A stretch of 7,856 nt of DNA from Chloroflexota bacterium (GTDB lineage Bacteria > Chloroflexota > Dehalococcoidia > Lucifugimonadales > UBA3495), in assembly GCA_028874675.1 (NCBI GenBank), contig JAPPJA010000375.1:1-7856 (forward strand), written 5' to 3'. Shown here one piece after another: positions 1 through 6,310 of the stretch. Under the pieces are notes generated by a model. That model worked only from the letters and a program-made list of their open reading frames with translations, ran no database searches and had not been told where the DNA came from. Position 1 is the stretch's first letter. Each line of letters begins with the position of its first letter. Made by a program: the position numbers and the translations under genes.

Positions 1-278
1 CCGCATCGATCAGGGCGTCCTTGAGCGAATAGCCGTAGTGGGTCAGCGCCCCGGGGTTTATTACGATGCCTTCGATGTTGCCCCAGCTTTCCTGGATGCG
101 GTCTATCAGCTCTCCTTCCAGGTTTGACTGGTAAAAGGTCACTTCCACCCCAAGGGATTCGGCTCTTTCTGAAATGAGGTCATTGATCTCGCCAAGGGTC
201 ATGCTGCCGTAAATCGTGGGGTTGCGACGCCCCAGCACGTTAATGTTGGGGCCGTTAAGGACCAGTATGCGCGTCATA
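1..278 (-). CDS. aroQ: 3-dehydroquinate dehydratase, type II (AroQ), partial, with apparent frameshift
   Basis: Type II dehydroquinase converts 3-dehydroquinate to 3-dehydroshikimate in the shikimate pathway, as a cytosolic dodecamer. Reading leftwards from the ATG at 278-276, the protein begins MTRILVLNGPNI, the family's NGPN start. It then breaks: the TTT at 240-242 has one T more than the frame allows, and frame 1 reaches a stop within about 21 codons. After removing one base, the rest is a clean match: LGRRNP with the catalytic Arg (about residue 18), IYGS with the catalytic Tyr (about 23), the substrate-binding QSNLEGELID, and INPGALTHYGYSLKDAL with the active-site His. About 92 residues lie in the window; the family has about 140-150, so the C-terminal third is beyond base 1. 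An AAGGA lies 12 nt upstream of the ATG. There is no alternative start that rescues the downstream frame: it has a stop just upstream and no ATG/GTG that keeps the NGPN loop. The family call is certain; whether the gene is broken in nature or by a sequencing indel is open. Confidence 0.9.
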
Positions 279-370
279 ATATCGGTGTTTCCTTTTCATA
301 GAGCCAGGGACATTCCCAGCTGATTTCGTTGCTGGCGGAGCATACAAAGCGAGTCTTGTTACGCAAGGTA

Positions 371-398
371 ATGACATTCCACATTCAGAGTATATACT
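371..398 (+). promoter_or_regulatory. sigma70-type promoter for the PaREP1-like gene
   Basis: ATGACA (371-376, 5 of 6 to the -35 consensus) is followed after 16 bases by TATACT (393-398, 5 of 6 to the -10 consensus). Transcription would begin near 405 and give a leader of about 73 bases before the ATG at 478. The -10 lies inside the perfect palindrome AGTATATACT (389-398), so it could also serve leftward transcription of aroQ, although no good leftward -35 is visible. Confidence 0.55.
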
Positions 399-421
399 AA
401 GGAAACAACCACACTAAGGAA
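396..421 (+). repeat. 9-bp direct repeat, possible operator
   Basis: ACTAAGGAA occurs at 396-404 and again at 413-421, 17 bp start to start. The first copy overlaps the end of the -10 element and the second falls just after the predicted transcription start. The position suits a repressor operator for the divergent region. It could be chance in an A-rich stretch. Confidence 0.35.
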
Positions 422-477
422 GTTGCGACTGCGTCCAATTTAAATGGGAATTGCCGGCAAGAGGACCCACCCAACCC

Positions 478-846
478 ATGCTTACCCACGAACATGTGCA
501 CACCGCCCAGGAATTCCTGGAGAAGGCGGAAGCTGAATTTGAGGCTGGCGACATTCTCCAGGGTTCAGAAAAGCTCTGGGGCGCGGCAACCCACGCCATT
601 ATGGCCAACGCCCAGCTTCGAGGCTGGAATTTCGGCAGCCACAGGGCCATGGGAGAAGCCGTGGACAGGCTGGCAGAAGAATATGCTGATGAATCCCTCG
701 AACCGGGATTCGCTGTGGCCGAAAAATGCCACGCCAACTACTACCACGACTTCATGGAAGACTATGAGCTGACCCGGGCGAGGGCCATAGTCCCCCGCTT
801 TGTTAACCGGCTCCTGGCGCTATTGCCCAGAGAAAATGGCGCCTGA
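478..846 (+). CDS. PaREP1-like small helical protein
   Basis: This is a 122-residue, soluble, almost entirely helical protein with no signal peptide or membrane segment. The N-terminal half carries A-E-F-E-A-G-D-I-L-Q-G-S-E-K-L-W-G-A-A (about residues 19-37). It is followed by a SHRAM segment (54-58) and a C-terminal CHANYYHDFMEDYELTRAR stretch (84-102). This pattern (a GD-x-x-Q-x-x-EKLWGAA helix, an SH segment, then an H-x-N-Y-Y/F-x-D/E helix) is what I know from the PaREP1/PaREP8 family, first described in archaea and since found in bacteria. Its function is not established and HEPN-like folds have been proposed. An R48-x6-H55 pair superficially resembles the HEPN RNase motif but lies mid-protein, so I do not claim nuclease activity. 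The start at ATG 478 is preferred over an in-frame TTG at 451 because AAGAGGA (459-465) lies upstream of it, though with a longish 12-base gap. The gene stands alone, with its own promoter and terminator. Confidence 0.7.
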   Translation: MLTHEHVHTAQEFLEKAEAEFEAGDILQGSEKLWGAATHAIMANAQLRGWNFGSHRAMGEAVDRLAEEYADESLEPGFAVAEKCHANYYHDFMEDYELTRARAIVPRFVNRLLALLPRENGA

Positions 847-900
847 GCCTTGAGACTGCCAGGCTTACTCGTGGGGAAGAGGCTCAATAAGACCAATGAG

Positions 901-938
901 AAGGGCCCGGGGATTGAATCTCCGGGCCCTTCCCTTTT
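901..938 (+). terminator. rho-independent terminator between convergent genes
   Basis: A 14-bp stem (901-914 pairs with 918-931, one G-T wobble) with a three-base TGA loop is followed by CCC and TTTT (935-938). It lies 54 bases after the PaREP1-like gene and 34 bases before the stop of the opposing lipoprotein gene. The T-tract is on the plus strand. Read leftwards the hairpin is just as strong but is followed only by a mixed T-rich sequence, so it may also end the minus-strand transcript less efficiently. Confidence 0.8.
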
Positions 939-964
939 CGAGTAATGCTCCTTCTTCAAATGTT

Positions 965-3004
965 CTACGGACTGTAACCCGAGTCCCTGGGCTTCTCCAG
1001 TTCCACCGGCACGTACTGAGTCATGTGGTCCAGCAGGAAGGTAAAGTCGTCAAAGGCAGCCAGGTGACCCAGGTCCGGTTCCAGCAACCCCACCTCCTCA
1101 CTCAGGGCCCACAGCTCATTGTTGAGGGTCCGGTAGTCACCATGCCCGGGATAGGGCAGCGCGCTGTAGTGGTATGCGAACATGGCGACCAGCGTGCCCA
1201 GTTTGAGGAGCGGATCTGCCACGGCGCTAAATTCCTGGCGCCAGTGTCCGGCAACGCTGGCGTACTGCTCGCGAGACCGGCCCGTATCCGGTTCAACCCA
1301 GCGCAGTTCAATGTCGCCCAGCTTAATGGTGCTGGCCTGCCGCCGGTCGGCCTGGCCGGTCAGTTCCAGCTCATAAAAGACGGTGGTCGCCGCGCCCGAG
1401 GGTATTTCCGCAAACTCCTTCCGGTCCTGGGTAAAGTACTCATCGGGCGTAACCCGGTTCTCGTAACCCAAGATCCGCCACGAATAAACCAGCTCCGGAT
1501 TCCAGGTTACCTGGGCTCGTGTCTGGTCGGCGAAGGGCACGGCCAGGTTGAGCCAGTTTTCCCGGGTGAAGGTTTGCTGGGCGTGTTTAACGTCGTCCAG
1601 GTAACGGTACCAGCCGTTGCCGTGCTGGGCCAGTTGTTCCAGCAGGTAATCGTTGTAGTTGGCTATCCCCACACCGATGGTTATCAGGCGGATGGGATTC
1701 GTCCGGTTGTGGTCCCCCGCCGATTCCAGAATCCCAAAGGGATTGGTGGCGTCCACATTGGCAACCCCGTCGGACATAAGAACAACGTAATTGTAGGCTT
1801 CGGCGCGCTGCCGCCTGGCCTGGTCCGCCAGTTTCATCCCCAGGTCCAGGCCCGCCTGCACGTTGGTGGCGCCGTTGGGCTCCAGCCGCTGAATGGACCG
1901 GCGAACGTCCCGGTCATCGGGGTTAGAGTGTTCAACCGTCAGGTTCCGGATAACCGTGTCGGTAAAATGGACCACCGCTACCCTGTCCCGGGGCCGGAGA
2001 CTCTGCCGGATGCTTTCCGCGGCGGCCCGGGCGATATCAACCCGGTTTCCGTCGGCCATGGACCCCGAAGCGTCCAGCACCAGCGTTACATTCAAGGGCC
2101 TGGAGTCATCCCTGAGGTCGGGGGCCTGGAAGGCCACCCTGGCAACGTGCTTGCCGTTGTCCAGGGGATGACGGTAAATGTCGGAGTAGATGGCGAACTC
2201 GTCATCCCGGGTGGGCTGGGCGTAGCCGTAGTTGAAGGAGTTGATCCACTCCTCCGCCCTCACCGAGTCCGGATCCACCTGGTAACCCTGGCTGGCCCAG
2301 TTGAGCGCCAGGCGATAGGAAGTTCGGTCGGTGTCCAGGCTGAAAGTGGACACGGCATCTTCGTAAGTGGAGACGGCTGGAATTCTCCAGTTGTCCTGGA
2401 AGGTGGTGGCCCCCGGCTGGGACTGCCCCGGACCGCCTCTGGCTGCCGTGGAAGGCGCCGCCGTCGGGCCAGGGTGGCCGGACATTGAGGCAGTCGGACC
2501 CTGCGTACCCTGGGGTCCGGTCGGTTGCGTCGGAGCAGCTGAAGCCGCTTCCGCAGGGGCGCTGGTGTCTCCCTGTGGGCCGACCGGTCTCCTGGCGTCG
2601 ACCGGTTCCGGCGAGCCCTGCGCCCCGACCGGCCCAGCGGGGCCCTGAGCTCCGGCGCTATCCGAGGGACGGCTCAGGGCAAAGCTTTCAATCGGAGGCG
2701 GGGATTGGGCAGATTCCTCCGCTGCCATCGCCGGAGATTCCTCCGCTGCCGGGGCCGAAGTGGGTCTTTCCATCTTCTCCGGCTCTGCCTCAGCCATGTT
2801 TCGATCTATTCGTGGCGGGGCCGCGTCGGTCAGGGGTTCGGGAGCGGTCGGAGCATAAAGAGAGTCCGCCGGTACTGCCGCCGCAGTCTGGGACTCCTCC
2901 GAGGGCCCGGTAGCGCCAGGGTCCGGGGACTGGCCGCATGCCACCGCAGCCAGCGCCAGGAGGGCCATTGAAACCACTGCCAGGTTACGTCGTACAGGAA
3001 ACAT
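965..3004 (-). CDS. VWA-domain lipoprotein (YfbK-like) with collagen-like linker
   Basis: A 679-residue predicted secreted lipoprotein. Residues 1-22 are a signal peptide (basic MFPVRR, then a hydrophobic core) ending in A-V-A-C, with Cys23 the likely lipidated residue. Residues about 24-205 are low-complexity, rich in Ala, Pro, Glu and Ser, with Gly-Pro-Gln triplets (GPAGPVGAQG, VGPQGD, TGPQGTQGP) resembling bacterial collagen-like spacers. Residues about 213-305 match the VWA-associated N-terminal domain of YfbK-type proteins (STYEDAVSTFSLDTDRTSY). The VWA domain follows (about 304-475) with a complete MIDAS metal site: D311-x-S313-x-S315, T380 and D412. Residues about 480-660 match the family's C-terminal domain (DUF3520 type). 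The family usually acts in protein-protein contacts at the cell surface or periplasm; no substrate is known. The ATG at 3004 is preferred to an in-frame TTG at 3013 because AGGAGG (minus strand, 3020-3015) lies 10 bases upstream of the ATG and only 1 base from the TTG. The gene is monocistronic here. Confidence 0.88.
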   Translation of the reverse strand: MFPVRRNLAVVSMALLALAAVACGQSPDPGATGPSEESQTAAAVPADSLYAPTAPEPLTDAAPPRIDRNMAEAEPEKMERPTSAPAAEESPAMAAEESAQSPPPIESFALSRPSDSAGAQGPAGPVGAQGSPEPVDARRPVGPQGDTSAPAEAASAAPTQPTGPQGTQGPTASMSGHPGPTAAPSTAARGGPGQSQPGATTFQDNWRIPAVSTYEDAVSTFSLDTDRTSYRLALNWASQGYQVDPDSVRAEEWINSFNYGYAQPTRDDEFAIYSDIYRHPLDNGKHVARVAFQAPDLRDDSRPLNVTLVLDASGSMADGNRVDIARAAAESIRQSLRPRDRVAVVHFTDTVIRNLTVEHSNPDDRDVRRSIQRLEPNGATNVQAGLDLGMKLADQARRQRAEAYNYVVLMSDGVANVDATNPFGILESAGDHNRTNPIRLITIGVGIANYNDYLLEQLAQHGNGWYRYLDDVKHAQQTFTRENWLNLAVPFADQTRAQVTWNPELVYSWRILGYENRVTPDEYFTQDRKEFAEIPSGAATTVFYELELTGQADRRQASTIKLGDIELRWVEPDTGRSREQYASVAGHWRQEFSAVADPLLKLGTLVAMFAYHYSALPYPGHGDYRTLNNELWALSEEVGLLEPDLGHLAAFDDFTFLLDHMTQYVPVELEKPRDSGYSP

Positions 3005-3014
3005 TTTGACCAAA

Positions 3015-3020
3015 CCTCCT
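3015..3020 (-). promoter_or_regulatory. strong Shine-Dalgarno deciding the lipoprotein start
   Basis: AGGAGG on the minus strand, a full match to the anti-SD core, 10 bases from the ATG at 3004. It excludes the in-frame TTG at 3013, which is only 1 base away. Confidence 0.8.
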
Positions 3021-3837
3021 CAGGGTCTGCTGTTTACACCCCTTAAGACGCAACCCGCGGCGATTTTGTTCCCGGGTGGATGTTGTCGCCTTGCCGGAAT
3101 ATGTACATCCCCGCTGCCAGCGGTTTCGGGCAACGTGATGGTTCGCAGAGAATCCCGTTGACACTGGTCCGGGCGTTCTTCCGGTCAGCTATCGAGTTCC
3201 TGCCGGCAGGCTGGAAATACACCATTCAGCCATACCTCGGATACCGTGGCCGGCACGAGGGTGACCCGTGAGCGGAAAGCATTTTTCAGTAACCCCCTCG
3301 GTTTCCGCCCGGATAACATGGCCAATCGCTAAAATAGTTCTGAAAAATCGACCAAAAATGGGTTTTTCTCAAAATTGTCAAAAACTGGCCGTTTCTTCCG
3401 TTGACACTGTCTTTCGGCAATTGTTAACGTCAACCCAGTGATTGTGGTGAGGGGTTTGTGGGTGGATCACATCTCCGTATCACTCTACTTAACCGCCGTT
3501 CGGGGCTGCTGCAGAGTCCCGCATCGGTCTCTGAAGACTCTCTCGAAACTTCCAAGAGTTGGGAGAGATGTCGATCAATCGTCGGACCGGGTACGGTCGA
3601 GTCGGGACCCAGTGAACCAGGCAATGCCGGTTTGCCGCTTTCGTTCCCCGAAATTTTCGGTGTTTCTGCGTCAGGCGGCCCCGGTAACCCGCTCTACTTC
3701 CCCGGTTATCTGGACAGAGAACGGGGCGTCCCAAAGGAAGATAGTGGTTTCTCTGTCAGCTCATTGGCAAGGAATGTCCGGCCCGGCGTTTCCCTCGTAT
3801 TACATTCGCCAGCGGCCAGGAGCCCGGTAGGTCAGTT
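3021..3837. other. long gene-poor region upstream of rsmH
   Basis: About 820 bases without a recognisable gene. It must hold the lipoprotein promoter on the minus strand, although no clear -35/-10 pair is visible there. It also holds the rsmH operon promoter on the plus strand. Visible structure: a 12-bp palindrome CCTGCCGGCAGG (3199-3210); a GCGGAAA/TTTCCGC inverted repeat (3272-3278, 3302-3308); an AT-rich tract (about 3326-3390) with A- and T-runs; a TTGACA promoter (3401); and a leader from about 3437. Open frames exist (plus 3080-3271, 3438-3830 and 3458-3841), but none resembles a known protein. I looked for mraZ, which usually precedes rsmH, and its conserved DxKGR motifs are absent in all frames. 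RNase P RNA, tmRNA and rRNA signatures are also absent. Confidence 0.6.
3401..3430 (+). promoter_or_regulatory. probable promoter of the rsmH-ftsA-ftsZ operon
   Basis: A perfect -35 TTGACA (3401-3406) is followed after 18 bases by TAACGT (3425-3430), which keeps the most conserved T1, A2 and T6 of the -10 and is preceded by an extended -10 TG (3422-3423). An AT-rich tract just upstream (about 3326-3390) could act as an UP element. Transcription would start near 3437. The promoter is bracketed by GTTGAC (3400-3405) and GTCAAC (3429-3434), an inverted repeat that could be a binding site. Confidence 0.45.
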
Positions 3838-4851
3838 TTGACAGATCAGGCAGAAGGGGCAACGGTTCCTTTTCACCTTCCCGTGTTGCTGACGGAGGTT
3901 TTGGGTCAGTTGGGGGTACGTCCGGACGGTGTGTTTGTGGATGCTACGGTGGGGGATGGAGGACACGCGTTGTCCTTCCTCCGGGCGTCCTCTCCGCAAG
4001 GGAGAGTGTGTGGTATCGACCTGGACCCTCGTTCTTTAGTCCGAGCTCAGCAGCGCCTGGTTTCCTTCGGAGTGAGGTTTACTCCCGTACTGGGCAGCTA
4101 CGCCGAAATGGTATCCCTGGTCCAGGGGGCCTGGGGTGTGGAAGCGAGGGCGGACGGAGTTCTGCTGGACCTGGGGATATCTTCTCGGCAGGTGGACGCT
4201 ACCGGATTCGGGTTCAGTTTCCAGCGTGATGAACCCCTGGATATGCGGTTTGATCCGGAAGCGAACATTCCCACAGCGGCGGACATTGTGAACCACTGGT
4301 CCCGGGATGACCTGACCGCCGTTATTCGGGAATACGGCGAAGAGCCGAGGGCCGCAGCCATCGCAGCGGCCATTGTCCGCCAGAGACCCGTTGGGACCAC
4401 GGGAGCGCTGGCAAGCCTGGTGGCAGGCGTATTGGGTCGGCGGGCCGCGGGAGGCTCGGGCAGACGTGGTGGCAGAAGGCCCGCCAGGACCCATCCGGCC
4501 ACCCGCACTTTCCAGGCCCTGCGCATAGCGGTAAACGACGAACTCAATACCCTGAGCGCGGGACTGGAGGCAGCGGTGGAATTGCTGGCCCCCCAGGGCC
4601 GGGTAGCGGTCATCAGCTACCACAGCCTGGAGGACCGGCTGGTAAAGAACTTTTTGGCTCGGGAGGCGGCGCAGTGCCTCTGCCCGCCGGGGTTGCCGGT
4701 CTGCGTATGCCAGCACCGGCCCAGGCTGAGCCTGGTCAACCGGCGGATTATTCGGCCAGGCGCCGAAGAGGTGGCAGCCAATCCCCGCAGTCGCAGCGCC
4801 CGGTTAAGGGTGGCCCAACGGCTGGCCGAGCAGGGTGGTACGGAGAATTAA
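3838..4851 (+). CDS. rsmH: 16S rRNA (cytosine(1402)-N(4))-methyltransferase RsmH
   Basis: RsmH (MraW) uses S-adenosylmethionine to methylate N4 of C1402 in the 16S rRNA P site of the small ribosomal subunit. The 337-residue length is typical of the family (about 310-340). Visible motifs: the N-terminal HLPVLLTEVL (13-22); the SAM-binding loop DATVGDGGHALSFL (35-48); the acidic GIDLDP (59-64); LLDLGISSRQVD (109-120) with GFGFSFQRDEPLDMRFDP just after; THPATRTFQALRIAVNDEL (218-236); and the C-terminal VISYHSLEDRLVKNF (258-272). The CLC..PVCVC cysteines (280-291) also occur in many family members. A Gly/Arg-rich stretch (about 200-216) precedes the THPATRTFQALR block. The start is TTG at 3838; no ATG or GTG lies upstream in frame. 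The SD is weak: AGGAG at 3818 is 15 bases away and GTAGGT at 3828 is 4 bases away. It is the first gene of the probable operon with ftsA and ftsZ; mraZ is missing upstream. Confidence 0.97.
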   Translation: MTDQAEGATVPFHLPVLLTEVLGQLGVRPDGVFVDATVGDGGHALSFLRASSPQGRVCGIDLDPRSLVRAQQRLVSFGVRFTPVLGSYAEMVSLVQGAWGVEARADGVLLDLGISSRQVDATGFGFSFQRDEPLDMRFDPEANIPTAADIVNHWSRDDLTAVIREYGEEPRAAAIAAAIVRQRPVGTTGALASLVAGVLGRRAAGGSGRRGGRRPARTHPATRTFQALRIAVNDELNTLSAGLEAAVELLAPQGRVAVISYHSLEDRLVKNFLAREAAQCLCPPGLPVCVCQHRPRLSLVNRRIIRPGAEEVAANPRSRSARLRVAQRLAEQGGTEN

Positions 4852-4859
4852 GCCTGGGA

Positions 4860-4892
4860 ACATCCGCCCACGCTGGCGGACAGCGCGGATGT
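4860..4892 (+). other. hairpin in the rsmH-ftsA gap
   Basis: ACATCCGC (4860-4867) pairs perfectly with GCGGATGT (4885-4892), and a GCTG/CAGC inner stem can form within the loop. There is no T-tract, so it is not a classical terminator. In the mRNA it would sit 25 bases before the AAAGGA ribosome-binding site of ftsA and could act as a processing or stability element, setting RsmH and FtsA levels apart. Confidence 0.5.
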
Positions 4893-4931
4893 ACCCATTC
4901 AGGAACTCTGGTTAACAAAGGACGGCACATC

Positions 4932-6197
4932 TTGGCTAGAGAAACTTTCTACACGGCAGTGGATATCGGCAGCAGCAAGGTTGTCACCGTCGTGGCCCGG
5001 GTGGGCAGCGAAGGCGAGCTGAAGGTGCTCGGCACCGGCATCGCACCGTCCCAGGGGATGCAGAAGGGCTGCATCGACAACATGACGGAAGTCAGGGAGG
5101 CGGTTCGCTGTTCCGTCGAGGAGGCCCAGCGATACGTGGGCAAGGGCTACAACCCCAGCGCCTACGTGGTGGTCAGCGGCGGGCACATTCGCAGCACCAA
5201 CCTCAAGGATGTAATGGACCATCCCACTGACCTGGGAAGCATTACCTCAGGCGATATGCACCGGTTCATCCAGTCATCCTTCCCCACATTGGGAGAAGGG
5301 CAAGAAATACTTCATATTATTCCCATCGGGTACTCAGTGGATGGACTATCCGGTGTTCGCAATCCTATTGGTCTGCACGCCACCAAGGTGGAACTGGAAG
5401 CCCACATCGCGGTAGGAGACGCGACTATTCTGAAGAATACCGTTAACGCCGTGGAGGCCAACCGGCTTCCCGTTAACAGTCTCGTCCTCCAGTCCCTGGC
5501 ATCAGCAGAGTCCACTTTGACCGCCGACGAGCGGGAAATGGGGGTGTTGTTTATTGACATAGGCAGCGGCACTACCGACGTCACGGTATTTCAGTACGGC
5601 AGCCCCTGGTTCTCTACCGTGCTCCCGGTTGGCGGGAGCCAGCTGACTCGGGACCTGGCGGTTGCCGAGCGTATTCCCTTCCACGTGGCGGAGGAAGCGA
5701 AGATCAAGCGGGGAAATATCATGCCCGAACTGGTGGACCCGGATGAAGAAGTGCTCCTGTCCGGCGGCCAGGGCCAGCCCCAGAAGCTGGTGAAAAGGCG
5801 CCACCTGTGCGAACCCCTGAACGCAAGGATGTCTGAAATTCTGCAGATGGTGGTGCAGCGCATGTCCCAGGCCGGAATCAACCGGCTGCCCGACGGGGGC
5901 GTGGTATTCACCGGCGGCACCGCCGAAATCGCCGGTCTCCAGGAGTTCACCGAAAGCGTTCTGGGCGAGCCCGTGCGCGTTGCTTACCCCACTGGCGTGA
6001 CGGGCCTGCCTACCCAGCTGCGAAAACCCGGGTTCTCCGCCGCAGTCGGCACTCTGCTCTGGGGAATCAAGCACCAGGGCGAGGGGCGCACTTACCGAGC
6101 GCCCGAGGACTCTACCAGGGGTTACAGGTCCCTGTTCAACATTTTCAAGCGCAACAAGGAGAAGGACACACCCAAGGTTGCCGCGGAAAGAGAATAG
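4932..6197 (+). CDS. ftsA: cell division protein FtsA
   Basis: FtsA is an actin-like ATPase that tethers FtsZ filaments to the inner face of the membrane and recruits later division proteins. The 421 residues show the actin-fold signatures: phosphate 1 VDIGSSKV (9-17), phosphate 2 FIDIGSGTTDVTVF (207-220) and the adenosine motif VVFTGGTAEIAGL (324-336). The FtsA-specific 1C subdomain lies about 85-165. The C-terminus has a short amphipathic stretch, YRSLFNIFKRNKEK (398-411), that could be the membrane-targeting helix, ending in a charged tail. The start is TTG at 4932, giving MARETFYTAVDIG, with AAAGGA (4917-4922) 9 bases upstream. The frame is open back to about 4674, but that stretch lies inside rsmH and encodes nothing FtsA-like. 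It lies 80 bases after rsmH and 113 before ftsZ on the same strand. MreB or DnaK are excluded by the 1C region and the FtsZ neighbour. Confidence 0.95.
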   Translation: MARETFYTAVDIGSSKVVTVVARVGSEGELKVLGTGIAPSQGMQKGCIDNMTEVREAVRCSVEEAQRYVGKGYNPSAYVVVSGGHIRSTNLKDVMDHPTDLGSITSGDMHRFIQSSFPTLGEGQEILHIIPIGYSVDGLSGVRNPIGLHATKVELEAHIAVGDATILKNTVNAVEANRLPVNSLVLQSLASAESTLTADEREMGVLFIDIGSGTTDVTVFQYGSPWFSTVLPVGGSQLTRDLAVAERIPFHVAEEAKIKRGNIMPELVDPDEEVLLSGGQGQPQKLVKRRHLCEPLNARMSEILQMVVQRMSQAGINRLPDGGVVFTGGTAEIAGLQEFTESVLGEPVRVAYPTGVTGLPTQLRKPGFSAAVGTLLWGIKHQGEGRTYRAPEDSTRGYRSLFNIFKRNKEKDTPKVAAERE

Positions 6198-6208
6198 CTT
6201 CGACCGGA

Positions 6209-6249
6209 CCGGGCCAGCCCGGCGGCGCCGGGTAACCCGTCAGGCCCGG
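6209..6249 (+). other. nested GC-rich stem in the ftsA-ftsZ gap
   Basis: An outer stem CCGGGCC/GGCCCGG (6209-6215 with 6243-6249) encloses an inner stem CCCGGC/GCCGGG (6218-6223 with 6227-6232) with a GGC loop. There is no T-tract. It could protect or delimit the downstream ftsZ message, or partly attenuate read-through from ftsA. An independent ftsZ promoter between 6250 and 6300 is possible, but I see no convincing boxes. Confidence 0.5.
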
Positions 6250-6296
6250 ACTCATCAGGAAAGCGGAATAAACGAATCTTTGTCCATTTGTACTTC

Positions 6297-6301
6297 GGAG
6301 G
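6297..6301 (+). promoter_or_regulatory. ftsZ Shine-Dalgarno deciding the start
   Basis: GGAGG lies 9 bases before ATG 6311 but only 3 bases before the in-frame GTG at 6305, so ATG 6311 is the better start. It is by far the strongest ribosome-binding site of the three operon genes, in keeping with the high level of FtsZ that cells need. Confidence 0.75.
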
Positions 6302-6310
6302 AATGTGATT

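Noticed and set aside
120..160. A programmed frameshift in aroQ
   Set aside because: The break is at a plain TTT run near 240, without a slippery heptamer plus stimulator, and no such mechanism is known for this family.
896..2488. A 530-codon open frame on the plus strand opposite the VWA lipoprotein gene
   Set aside because: It is the antisense shadow of a clearly recognisable gene. Its product is Gly/Val/Pro/Arg-rich with no domain, and it starts inside the terminator hairpin.
3158..3192. A second TTGACA at 3158 as a promoter
   Set aside because: No acceptable -10 lies at 16-18 bases; the nearest AT-containing hexamer is too far away.
3043..3271. Small open frames on both strands upstream of the lipoprotein gene
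   Set aside because: They overlap each other, lack ribosome-binding sites and resemble no protein.
3438..3475. G-rich TGGTG/TGGGTGG repeats resembling MraZ binding boxes
   Set aside because: The spacing is irregular, they lie after rather than before the predicted promoter, and no mraZ gene is present.
3458..3480. GGATCACATCTCC resembling the 3' end of 16S rRNA
   Set aside because: No other 16S sequence lies upstream, and the match is short and imperfect.
4674..4931. An 86-residue N-terminal extension of FtsA
   Set aside because: It lies largely within rsmH in another frame, and a good ribosome-binding site precedes the TTG at 4932.
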